From positions 1 to 36,303 of the forward strand of contig JAURPT010000021.1 in assembly GCA_030836535.1 (NCBI GenBank): a DNA stretch of 36,303 nt. The letters are read 5' to 3'. Shown here piece by piece: positions 26,113 through 35,082 of this stretch. The first letter of the stretch is position 1. Each line of letters begins with the position of its first letter. The notes under the pieces were generated by a model. That model was given only the letters and a program-made list of their open reading frames with translations, made no database searches and was not told the origin of the DNA. This stretch comes from Alphaproteobacteria bacterium (GTDB lineage Bacteria > Pseudomonadota > Alphaproteobacteria > SMXS01). A program made the position numbers and the translations under genes.

Positions 26113-29100
26113 ATGTTTAACAAGGTGCCGAAAAGCATGAAGCGGATGCTTGGGAATCAGGCAATTGCCGCAGAAGGGCCAGGTACGTCCGGGAATTCGA
26201 AAATTGCTGCTGTATCTGTTTTGGCGCTGTCGACGGGAGTTGGCCTCTCCCAGGGGGTTGATGCCTCGACCAATGTCTGCGCAGGCGCAACAGCCGGTGA
26301 TACCGTTACCATAACAGATGCAGGAAACCCCTATGCGGCTGCGACGCTTTGCCATGTTGAAGACATTACGCTTGTCCTGCAGGGTGATAATGGCGGCACG
26401 CAGACACCAGTCATCATCAATACACTGGTAGATGATGCTCTCGGTATCCGTGTAGATGGTACCCAAGGCGCCGGTATCACTGTTATTACAGAAGCTGGGT
26501 CGTCCATCACCACGGGTGGGAATACGGGCTTCGACGGCATAGAACTCATCAGCCTTAACGGGGCCGATATCGACGCCGATTTGTCCGGCGATATCAATAC
26601 GAGCCTGAACTTTAACGATGGTGTTTTTGTGCTTGGCTCGGGTGGGGCGAACATCGACGTGTACCACGACGGTAATATCCACACGACCGGTGGCCACCAG
26701 GCTATCGGCATCTGGGTAGTTGGTGGCGGTGAGAATATGTCGATTTACAATGCCGGGTCGATCATCACAGAAGGCGGGGGTAGCTCTGGCGGCATTGTCG
26801 TTAGTTCCTCGCCTGTCTCTGATACTTTCTTGATGGGTAATAGTGGCGCCATCGAGACAAGCGGCCTTGGCAGTGAAGGTTTGATGTTGTTCGGGCGGGG
26901 CGTTACAGGCTCCATTGTGAACTCAGGTGAGATTGTGACATCAAGCAGGTATACTGCCGGTATTGCCGTCTAAACGCACTACGATACTGATGTGGCTATC
27001 GATGTTGCTGGTGACATCGTCACGTCTGGTGATCGATCTCCCGGCATCCGATTCATCAATTGGCAAGATGATGGAGAAGGCGATACCGTCATTGATGTTT
27101 CGGGTTCTATCTCAACGTCAGGTGATGGCTACAGCACTGATAATTACACGGGAATTGGTAACCAAGGCATTGCTGTACATACCAAGTATAATGATACCTT
27201 CATTGATGTCAGCGGTACAGTTACGACCTCAGGCGAAAATGCAGCGGGCATTCTGTCTGGCCACAAATATGGCGGGACCACGACAATCACCAGCACAGGC
27301 GCCGTCATGGCAACCGGCGAGGAGGCGATCGGCATTGAGGTCGAAGCCTATGATGGCGTCTATGTGCAGGTAACAGATGTCTCTGGCACTTATCACGGCT
27401 TGGATATCTCGACGGTAGAGGGACCCGTTGAGGTTACGGTCGATGGTACGGTTGTGGGGGGTATCGATGGTGGCGGCATTGTCATTACAGCCCCCGTCTC
27501 CAGCAGCACCGCTATTAACGCAGATGGCAGTGTTGGTGCGGCTTCTGGCCTGGCGATTGATACGACGTTTTACGACGACACCGAGAGCGAAGACAGCGTT
27601 ACCTCATACGGGGTGATTGCTGGTAACATTGTGCTGGGTGATGGCAGTGATTCTGTCCTGTTTGGCGACGACGCTGATCTAAGCCTGCTAGGCACAGTTG
27701 ATGGCGGTGATGACACCTCCGTGGCAGATGGTTTTATCGATACCCTGACGTTCAATGGTATCACCGCAGACATTGCACCCGACGGCTTTGAGAACTTCGA
27801 GCTTTTTGTTGTTGACGATGCCCAGATCACCCTGAGTGGTGCAGGGATGTTAATGACGTCTGGCGACGACGGTTATGGCGCCTTTGTCCAGAACAACAGC
27901 TGGCTTGGCTTTGGTATGGGTGTTGACCTTGAAGGCAATTTACATGTGGATGCTACATCCGCTGTTTCGGGCGCGGGAGCGAACCCGACGGTCTATGGCG
28001 ACCTGTTCCTTGAAGGGGCCATTGACCTGGTAGATGGTTCTGCCGATGACACCTTCACGGTAACAGGCAATGCACTGTCCGATGGCGGCGTTTTGGCTGT
28101 TGATGCGGGCTTCAGCGGGTTCAGTGCCATTACCGGCGATGGCCTGGTGATCGAAGGCGATCTGACGGGTGATCTGTTGGTTGATGTCAACCTACTGGAA
28201 GAGGTGAGCCCGGAGGTCGACGACCCGCTGGTTGTCGTTGAGGGTGAGGTTGATGGCACAGTGTCTCTATTGAACCCGATTCAGGGGATCGTCAGTTTTG
28301 ACCTGAAAGAAGATGGCGACAGCCAACGCTGGTATCTCGTGAATGATGGCGTGTTGTACCCGGTGAATGCCTATGAGGCACTGAACAGTGTTGTTGGGGC
28401 TCAATTGTTGCGTAGCATGGGTACGCTGCGCCAGCGTGTTGGTGCACCCTCTATGTGGGACCCGAAGGAACGGGTCGAAGAAGGCTTGTGGTTCCGCGGT
28501 GTTTATGACCATTCAAAGGGTGATGCCGGTCTTACGGAGAATGCGGGCCGGTTCAAGGGTGACCGTATCTTTGGTCAGCTTGGCCTTGATCTCCTGAATG
28601 GCGAGAAGGACGACCGCAGCTGGGTGGGTACGGTGTTTGGGACCATCGGGTCGAGCGAGGTTGACAATTTCGACATAGCCGGTGCCCGCGTTGGCGAGAC
28701 AGAGGTAGATGATTATGGCTTCGGTGTCGGTTTTACCTGGTATCGCGGCGGTAACTTCTTCATCGACGCTGTGTTCCAGATGCTGTGGCATGACATCAAT
28801 ATGGAAAGCCTTGGCAACATTACCGCGAATACGGATGGCGACACGATCATGGCAAGCCTTGAGGCAGGCTATCGGTTTGACCTGGATGATGGCTGGTACC
28901 TGTCGCCCGAGGCACAGGTGATCTGGTCCCGCACAGATATTGATGACTATGTGGATAGTGTTGTGCTTGCTGTTGTCCATGGCAATAAAGGCAAGAGTGT
29001 CGTTGGCCGGTTTGGCATGACCCTGGAGAAGGACGACGGGGATGACTTTGTTGGTTACCTGAAGGCCTCCCTGGTGAACGAGTTTGAAGGCGACGGGGGG

Positions 29101-29286
29101 CTTTGGATCAATGGTCAGCTGGTTGGCTATGACCATTCGGGGGCAGCGCTTGAACTGCAGGCCGGTGGTGCGTGGCGGCTGTCCGAGCGGACATATCTGT
29201 TCGGTGAGTTCAGCTACACCGATGATTTCTCAAATAGTGATGTCAAAATCATCGGCGGCAAACTTGGCGCTAAAACAACGTTCTAG
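26113..29286 (+). pseudogene. Autotransporter, first copy, split by an in-frame TAA
   Basis: Type V secreted protein: exported passenger plus C-terminal outer-membrane barrel. Start ATG 26113 follows AGGGAG by 7 bases (ATG 26095 is upstream of that site). TAA at 26971-26973 interrupts the frame after 286 codons, but the same frame continues to 29286 and both sides are clearly one protein: ...YTAGIAV, stop, THYDTDVAIDVAG. The second copy has YSAGIDVQAHFGPIDV, so the stop falls on the Gln codon (CAA to TAA). The passenger has many SG-x-V-x-T-x-G-x-x-S-x-GI repeats of a beta-helix. The barrel occupies about 28,480-29,286 and ends in Phe (GAKTTF). An unusual long N-terminus of about 50 residues precedes the mature protein. 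Confidence 0.85.
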
Positions 29287-29336
29287 GACCAACAGCAAGG
29301 CGCCTCATTGCGCAAGATAAGCACGCCAACTAGACT

Positions 29337-29361
29337 GGCCCCTCAACAGGGGGCCTTTCTT
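29337..29361 (+). terminator. Hairpin with T-rich tail overlapping the next gene's start
   Basis: GGCCCC (29337-29342), loop TCAACAG, GGGGCC (29350-29355), then TTTCTT. The right arm is the ribosome site of the second GNAT-like gene and the T-rich tail leads into its TTG start at 29360. It may act as a weak terminator for the first autotransporter, as an attenuator, or as a translation-limiting structure. Confidence 0.6.
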
Positions 29362-29836
29362 GCAATATGTGCTGATCAATGATGCGAACCGTGCCGATTA
29401 TCAAGAGCGGCTGGTCCATTACTACACCCATGTCATGCCACTGCCGGAGGTAGTGAAAATGCCGGTGCGCATCAGGCAGGTAGCCATCGCCTGTTTGGAC
29501 GACCAGGACATAGTCGGCGTCGCCACCATCCTGAAAGTGCATGTGCAGGACCTCGACCTGCCCATGTGGTTCTATCGTACCAGCGTGGCTGAAGACTATC
29601 GGCAGCGCGACATTGCCCGCACCCTGGCTAATACGCTCTATGACCACATGGATGCATCCTACCAGCCCGGCGATCCGCTGGGCTTCTATTACTTGGTGGA
29701 AAGCGCGACACTGATTGACAACAATAAGGAAGTTATTTGGCCGCGCATGGGTGCCTTTTATATGGGACGCGATGCCAAGGGCCGTGAAAAACGGGTGAAG
29801 TATTTCACCCAGGCCAGTCTGGCGCATCTGAGCTGA
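29360..29836 (+). CDS. GNAT-like protein, second copy, preceding an autotransporter
   Basis: A 158-residue paralogue of the 25,462 product, about half identical by eye. It begins at TTG 29360, the position that aligns with the ATG of the first copy; AGGGGG lies 5-10 bases upstream. It has GVATILKV, MWFYRT, VAEDYRQRDIARTLANTLYDHMDA, PLGFYYLVES, WPRMGAF and YFTQASL, all found at the same places in the first copy, including Asp in the RxxDIA turn. The first copy has a C-terminal extension of about 15 residues that is absent here. It is 130 bases before the second autotransporter start. No transmembrane or signal segment. Function unknown; GNAT-type acyl transfer is inference. Confidence 0.72.
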   Translation: MQYVLINDANRADYQERLVHYYTHVMPLPEVVKMPVRIRQVAIACLDDQDIVGVATILKVHVQDLDLPMWFYRTSVAEDYRQRDIARTLANTLYDHMDASYQPGDPLGFYYLVESATLIDNNKEVIWPRMGAFYMGRDAKGREKRVKYFTQASLAHLS

Positions 29837-29966
29837 GTTTGGTGGCCATCGCCTGGAATTGAGTTGCCAGCAGATACGCGATGCGGCAGAGTTCAAAGAT
29901 TGTTGGGGTATTTCGTTGCGTATGTTTCTTGCTGTTTGACAAGGCCTGTCGTCTTTGGGGGAAAAT

Positions 29967-32900
29967 ATGCCGGTTACTTCTGTTCATCCTGAATTTGGCG
30001 CGCGTGAGGCGACATTGATCAAAAGGCCCGCGACGACTTTGTTGGCTGCAACGTCTGTGGTTGCGCTGACCAACGGGCTTGCGCCTCTCGATGCGCAGGC
30101 GGTGGATGCCTGTGCGCCAGCCGTTCCAGGTGATACCGTCATCGTGCTGCCAGATGCGGGGCAATTTCCCACAGGGATTACGTGCGATGTTAATGATGTA
30201 ACCCTTGTCCTGCAGGGGGACAGCGACGCGCCGGTGATCATCGATACAGATGCAGCCCATGGTGTGCTGTTCGAGCCGATGCCGACAAGTGGTGCCGCAA
30301 CTTTTGTGGGTGAGGGCAGCACATCCGTCACCGTTTCTGATCCTTTCTATCATGGTGTCATTGTCGCGAGCGTTGATGGTCCCGTCGATGCGACCATGGC
30401 AGGCAATGTCACCACAAGTGGCGATTACAGTGTCGGCATTATCGGGGCGAGCTACTACGGCGATGTGTCAATTGATGTGTCGGGTAATGTCGATATTCTG
30501 GGAGATGGGGATTCTATAGGGGACTCACCGGGCATCCACGTCCATGCGCATTATGGCGCGGTTGATGTAACCCTGAGCGGAAATGTCGTAACTGCCCCCA
30601 AATATTCAGCCGGTATTGATGTACAGGCGCATTTTGGCCCTATCGACGTCGATGTAACAGCTAGCATTCAGACAATGGGGCGCCAATCGGCAGGTATTTT
30701 TTCTGTCAACACGGGTAATGTTGCGGACCCGGCTACGGTTGATGTCAGCGTGAGTGGCGGCACCATTGCGACCGCCGGGTTGGCGTCTGCAGGCATTGTT
30801 GCGGGCTCACAATATGATGCGGTGAATGTCACGCTCACTGACAGCAGCATTACGACGACTGGTGAACGGGGTGATGGTATTTATGCCGCCAGCGGCGCAG
30901 CGGGCATTACTGTTCTGGCGGATGACGCATCAGACATTGATACGCAGGGCTATTCGGCCACGGCAGTAACGGCGCGGGCGCGTGGTGGAGATGTTAGCAT
31001 TACCATGGACGGCGATGCCGCAACGGCGGGCCAATTTGCTGGCGGTGTTCAGGCTATTGCCGAAGAAGAAGGCAATGTATTTGTCGCGATAGGTGGTTCT
31101 GTTGCAACGCTTGGTGACAACGCCCAAGGCGTGCATGCGAGTGCAGGAGAAGGGACTGCGGAAGTGCATGTAAGCGGCAGTATTTCGACGCAAGGCGAAA
31201 GGGCTGGTGGTGTTGATGCCCGGTCCGATGCAGCTGTCATCATCGCGATTGATGGCTCGGTGGAAACTGAAGGGGCCTATTCAAACGGGGTTGACGTAGA
31301 CGCCAAATATAATGAGGGCTCGGCCGACATTTCAGTCAGTGGATCGGTTGCAACCATCGGCGATGGCTCCAACGCTATTGATGTCGACGTGAAATATAGT
31401 GCAGACATTGACGTTGCCGGCACCCTGACGACGCGCGGCAATAATGCCATCGGCATTCATTCTTCCAGCCACGAGGCTATTCTCTCGTCGACCAATGTTT
31501 CAGGTGACATTGAAACCTTTGGTGAAGAAGCATGGGGCATTGCGGCCAGCAACGACTATGGCGCACAAAATGTTAATGTCAGCGGTTCTGTAACGACACA
31601 TGGCGACTATTCTCGTGCTGTCCACGCGATCAGCCGCGGCAACGACGCGCCATATTATGGCGGCGTTAATATTGATGTTTCTGGCGCCGTTGTCTCTGCG
31701 GGCGACTATAGCGCTGGTGTCGCTGGTTATGCCTATGGTGGAGATGTCGACATTGATATTTCTGGCAATGTGTCGACGCAGGGTGTCTATAGCCATGGCG
31801 TTATGGCGATGGCAGATGGCGGTGTAGTTGACATCCGCGTTACAGGGGCAATCGCCGCGACGGGGGCAGATAGCACGGGCATTTTCGCGTACGCCACGGG
31901 TAGTACCCATGTTGAAGTCAACGATGTCCTGGGTGGTTTCGATGGTGTTGACGCATGGGCGGGGGCCAATGCTCTGACAGTCACCGTGAATGGTGCTGTT
32001 GTCGGCGGCACAGGTGCAGGCATACGGACACAGGCACCCTATGGGGCAAGTATCGTGGTCAGTGGTACTGGTTCTGTTTCTGCCGCCTCCGGCATCGCCA
32101 TCGATACCGCCGTAAACAACGATTATTCGGCCGACGACAGCGTGGCCGTCTCTGGCAGCGTTGTGGGAGATGTTTTCCTTCATAACGGCAGTGATCGTGT
32201 AACCTTTACGGCCAGCGCTGATGTGTCGGGTCTGGGTGTCATCGATGGCGGGGACGACAATTCTGTCGACGACGGCTTTATTGATCGTCTGTTGTTGGAG
32301 GGTACACAGGGCAGTGTAACTGGGACAACATTCCTGAATTTTGAAGATATTGTACTACGCGATGGTGCCGATATCACCATAACGGACATTGATGGCACAC
32401 CGCTGCAGGCTTCCTATGCCAATGGTTTCGGCCTCCACCTGGAAGATGGCAGCAAGCTCGACCTGTTGTCAGGTATCGATGTTCTGGCCAATATCGACAT
32501 CAACGACACCTCCCTGTTGGTGACGGGCGGGACTACAGACAGCCCGCACCGGCTAGACGGATGGGTCTATCTTGAAGGCGGCATCAGCATGGCCAGCGGG
32601 GCACCGACCGGCAACACCCGCATTGCTGATTTCCTGGCCTCTGAAGGTGGGTCGCTGACTGTTGATGCGGGTATCGGCGCAGGCGGCGAACCCATTACCG
32701 CCGATGTGTTGGTTGTGGAAGGCGACCTTGACGGAGACCTGAATATCTTCGTCAACACGCTTGATGAAGTGGGGCTGGAAACGGATGATCCTCTATTCGT
32801 GGTGCAGGGCGAAGTGAGCGGTGATGTGCAGCTTGGCCACCGGGTTGACCACGGCATTTACTATTTTGGGCTCGAGGAAGATGACCAGGCCTGGTACCTG

Positions 32901-33848
32901 GTCAATGATGGTATTTTCGAGCAGGTCTCTGCCTATGAAAGCGTTACTTCACTGCTCGGTGTGCAAAACCAGCAGACGATTGGCTCCCTGCGCCAACGAG
33001 TCGGGGCACGATCTGTCTGGGATGCAAAGAACCGCACGGCGCAGGCTGTATGGGTGCAGGGCGAATATCAGGACGCACGGGGTGATAGCGGCATAGGTGA
33101 CCATAGTGGTGGCTTCAGTGGCGACCGCCTTTTTGCCCAGCTGGGTATTGATGTTGTGGCCTTCGAAACGGGTGAAACCACCTTTGTTGCCTCTGTCTTC
33201 GGGACGCTGGGTAATAGTGATCTGGACGCGCGTGACATGAGCGGCGCGGCCACGGGTGGGGCAGATATTGATGACTACGGTGTTGGCGTAGGCATCACCC
33301 TGTATCACGGTGGCAACTTCTATCTAGATGCCGTGTTCCAGGCGTCGTGGCAGGATATCGATTTCGCCTCAGCCGGTGGCGTGACCGGCGAAACGAGTGC
33401 CGATGGCCTCAGTGGCGCGATAGAACTGGGCTATAATGTTGACCTGTCCAATGGCTGGTCTCTGGCGCCACAGGCGCAACTGGTATTGGGCAGCATCGAT
33501 ATCGATGACTATGTCGACAGTGATGCCATTGCGGTGGCCCAAATTGGCAAGGCCAAGAGTGTGTTGGGCCGCTTTGGCCTGACGCTAGAGCGTAACACCG
33601 GGGGTAATTTCATCGGCTATCTTCGCACTGGTATCAGTGAAGAATTCAAAGGTGGCGGCCAGCTGGTCTTCAATGGCCAGACGGTGGGCTGGGATTATGG
33701 CGGGACCAGTATTGAGGTGTTGCTGGGCGGTTCCTACAGGCTCGGTGAAAACAGCCATATCTTTGCTGAGTTCAATTATGCGGACCATCTCAGCGGGCCG
33801 GGTATTCGACGAACTGGTGGTAAGGCCGGGCTGCGGATAGGGTTTTAA
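29967..33848 (+). CDS. Autotransporter, second copy, intact
   Basis: Autotransporter of 1,293 residues from ATG 29967 (GGGGGA upstream; TTG 29955 precedes that site). The N-terminus PVTSVHPEFGAREATLIKRP precedes a hydrophobic signal core TTLLAATSVVALTNG and LDAQA. Mature residues begin with ACAPAVPGDTV...TCDVNDVTLVLQGD, a two-Cys module also present in the first copy. The passenger is made of imperfect repeats of about 20-45 residues built on V-S-G-x-V-x-T-x-G-x-Y-S-x-G-I/V, predicting a long right-handed beta-helix. A linker with VLVVEGDLDGDL and GEVSGDV leads to LRQRVGARSVWDAK and the 12-strand barrel (about 33,040-33,848) ending in LRIGF. Likely a surface adhesin or matrix protein; role not shown by sequence. 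Confidence 0.92.
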   Translation: MPVTSVHPEFGAREATLIKRPATTLLAATSVVALTNGLAPLDAQAVDACAPAVPGDTVIVLPDAGQFPTGITCDVNDVTLVLQGDSDAPVIIDTDAAHGVLFEPMPTSGAATFVGEGSTSVTVSDPFYHGVIVASVDGPVDATMAGNVTTSGDYSVGIIGASYYGDVSIDVSGNVDILGDGDSIGDSPGIHVHAHYGAVDVTLSGNVVTAPKYSAGIDVQAHFGPIDVDVTASIQTMGRQSAGIFSVNTGNVADPATVDVSVSGGTIATAGLASAGIVAGSQYDAVNVTLTDSSITTTGERGDGIYAASGAAGITVLADDASDIDTQGYSATAVTARARGGDVSITMDGDAATAGQFAGGVQAIAEEEGNVFVAIGGSVATLGDNAQGVHASAGEGTAEVHVSGSISTQGERAGGVDARSDAAVIIAIDGSVETEGAYSNGVDVDAKYNEGSADISVSGSVATIGDGSNAIDVDVKYSADIDVAGTLTTRGNNAIGIHSSSHEAILSSTNVSGDIETFGEEAWGIAASNDYGAQNVNVSGSVTTHGDYSRAVHAISRGNDAPYYGGVNIDVSGAVVSAGDYSAGVAGYAYGGDVDIDISGNVSTQGVYSHGVMAMADGGVVDIRVTGAIAATGADSTGIFAYATGSTHVEVNDVLGGFDGVDAWAGANALTVTVNGAVVGGTGAGIRTQAPYGASIVVSGTGSVSAASGIAIDTAVNNDYSADDSVAVSGSVVGDVFLHNGSDRVTFTASADVSGLGVIDGGDDNSVDDGFIDRLLLEGTQGSVTGTTFLNFEDIVLRDGADITITDIDGTPLQASYANGFGLHLEDGSKLDLLSGIDVLANIDINDTSLLVTGGTTDSPHRLDGWVYLEGGISMASGAPTGNTRIADFLASEGGSLTVDAGIGAGGEPITADVLVVEGDLDGDLNIFVNTLDEVGLETDDPLFVVQGEVSGDVQLGHRVDHGIYYFGLEEDDQAWYLVNDGIFEQVSAYESVTSLLGVQNQQTIGSLRQRVGARSVWDAKNRTAQAVWVQGEYQDARGDSGIGDHSGGFSGDRLFAQLGIDVVAFETGETTFVASVFGTLGNSDLDARDMSGAATGGADIDDYGVGVGITLYHGGNFYLDAVFQASWQDIDFASAGGVTGETSADGLSGAIELGYNVDLSNGWSLAPQAQLVLGSIDIDDYVDSDAIAVAQIGKAKSVLGRFGLTLERNTGGNFIGYLRTGISEEFKGGGQLVFNGQTVGWDYGGTSIEVLLGGSYRLGENSHIFAEFNYADHLSGPGIRRTGGKAGLRIGF

Positions 33849-33917
33849 AGCGAAATCATCTGTGTTCTGTAGCTCTTGTTCCTGTAAAACAGGGACTGTG
33901 AAACGGAGCCTAGCGTG

Positions 33918-34283
33918 ATGAAGAAGTTCTATTCTGGCATTCTGATAGCCAATCTGGTGATTGAGCTTGTTGGTGTGTCGGCCTTGCTGGCCGCACCAGA
34001 CTTCCTAGTCGACAGCAGCAATGAAAGCGCGCTTCTTTGGTCGTGGAATTATGCTTTTGTCGCCTTGGCCATGGGCGGCACAGTCTTTTGGGCATGGCCG
34101 TATCGGGAAAGCTATGCGGCGGCCGGTGCGGTGTTGGGCATTATTGCCAGTTTTCATCTGGCGCTTGCTTTGGCGTTGTTTATTGCCGAGGCGCTTTTCA
34201 TAGACGTCGTGCTTCACAGTATTTTTGGGGCCATCTGCCTCTACCTTTACACCCAGCGCGTGAACTGGTGCGATAGGCCTTAA
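33918..34283 (+). CDS. Four-helix integral membrane protein of unknown function
   Basis: A 121-residue protein from ATG 33918 (a GTG one codon upstream is also possible), with GGAG at 33905. Four hydrophobic segments are visible at about residues 5-25, 40-58, 66-86 and 88-108 (for example GILIANLVIELVGVSALLAA and AVLGIIASFHLALALALFIA). It has no motif I recognise. It lies 69 bases after the autotransporter stop and 13 bases before the sulfotransferase start, so it may be co-transcribed with the latter. Confidence 0.75.
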   Translation: MKKFYSGILIANLVIELVGVSALLAAPDFLVDSSNESALLWSWNYAFVALAMGGTVFWAWPYRESYAAAGAVLGIIASFHLALALALFIAEALFIDVVLHSIFGAICLYLYTQRVNWCDRP

Positions 34284-34296
34284 GAGAAGTCTGACT

Positions 34297-35061
34297 GTGC
34301 TTTTGTTCCGGGTATCCAGAAAAATCGGCAGCCACGCCTTTATCTGCGGGTGTGGCCATAGTGGCACGACCCTGATCGCTACCATTCTGGGGACGCATAG
34401 CCAGATTTATGTGCCGCCAAGAGAGACCGCGATCTTTATGCCGCCGCGCAGGCCCTTAGGCATCGGGTCAATCAAAAGATACCGGCTTTGCGTGGGCGAA
34501 GCACTGGCGGCGGGCAAGCAGATTTTGATCGAAAAAACACCAAAACATATCGAGCATGTTGATCTGATCCGGGCGCAGATCCCCGGCGCCAAATTCATTA
34601 TCCCTGTGCGGGACGGCCGTGATGTTGCAACATCCATCATGCGCCGCAAGTTGGACCTTGGCGTGGGCGTTGATAGGTGGATACGCGACAACAATCTGGT
34701 TTCGAACGAACTGCATAAGGAAGACGTGTTTGTCTATCGGCATGAAGATCTGGTTAAGGACCCAGTTGGGGTTCTGAAGAAAATTTGCGGTTTCGTTGAA
34801 GTCGATTATGAAGAGACGATGCTGGAGTATCACAAGCAGCAAACTCTGTGGAATGGGGCGCAGAATGTTGGGGCCACGGCAGAGAGAACAGGCCGCCATC
34901 ACAACCAGAACCGCACCTGGCAGGTGAACCAGCCGATTTTCGATGCCAGTGGTACTTGGCGAAACTATGCTTCCGAGGAAGAGTTACAGGAAATCACCAC
35001 AGGCAGGGGCCGCCCGCTTATGGAACTGTTTGGCTACCTTTCGGCAGAAGGCACCAGATAG
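34297..35061 (+). CDS. Sulfotransferase
   Basis: PAPS-dependent sulfotransferase of 254 residues that moves sulfate to a hydroxyl or amino group of a glycan, lipid or other acceptor. It begins at GTG 34297. The 5'-phosphosulfate loop is CGCGHSGTTL (about residues 18-27), and the 3'-phosphate motif is IPVRDGRDVATSIMRRKL with the conserved Arg and Ser. FVYRHEDLVKDP and WRNYASEEELQEI are also typical. There is no signal peptide, so it acts in the cytoplasm. Together with the autotransporters and TIGR03032-type gene it suggests a surface polysaccharide or glycoconjugate, but no glycosyltransferase lies in the window. Confidence 0.88.
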   Translation: MLLFRVSRKIGSHAFICGCGHSGTTLIATILGTHSQIYVPPRETAIFMPPRRPLGIGSIKRYRLCVGEALAAGKQILIEKTPKHIEHVDLIRAQIPGAKFIIPVRDGRDVATSIMRRKLDLGVGVDRWIRDNNLVSNELHKEDVFVYRHEDLVKDPVGVLKKICGFVEVDYEETMLEYHKQQTLWNGAQNVGATAERTGRHHNQNRTWQVNQPIFDASGTWRNYASEEELQEITTGRGRPLMELFGYLSAEGTR

Positions 35062-35082
35062 AAAAACAGGAAATTGCAGGCG

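Noticed and set aside
25462-29836. LuxI-type autoinducer synthase for the small paralogues
   Set aside because: The invariant LuxI Arg/Phe/Trp and acidic positions are not visible and there is no luxR neighbour.
30300-32100. Gly/Asp-rich passenger repeats as RTX (calcium-binding) nonapeptides
   Set aside because: The repeats lack the GGxGxDxUx pattern and the protein ends in an autotransporter barrel, so it is type V, not type I secreted.
31500-32183. Minus-strand open frame of 227 codons inside the second autotransporter
   Set aside because: It mirrors the repeat-rich passenger, has a skewed composition and no ribosome site; it is a by-product of the codon pattern.
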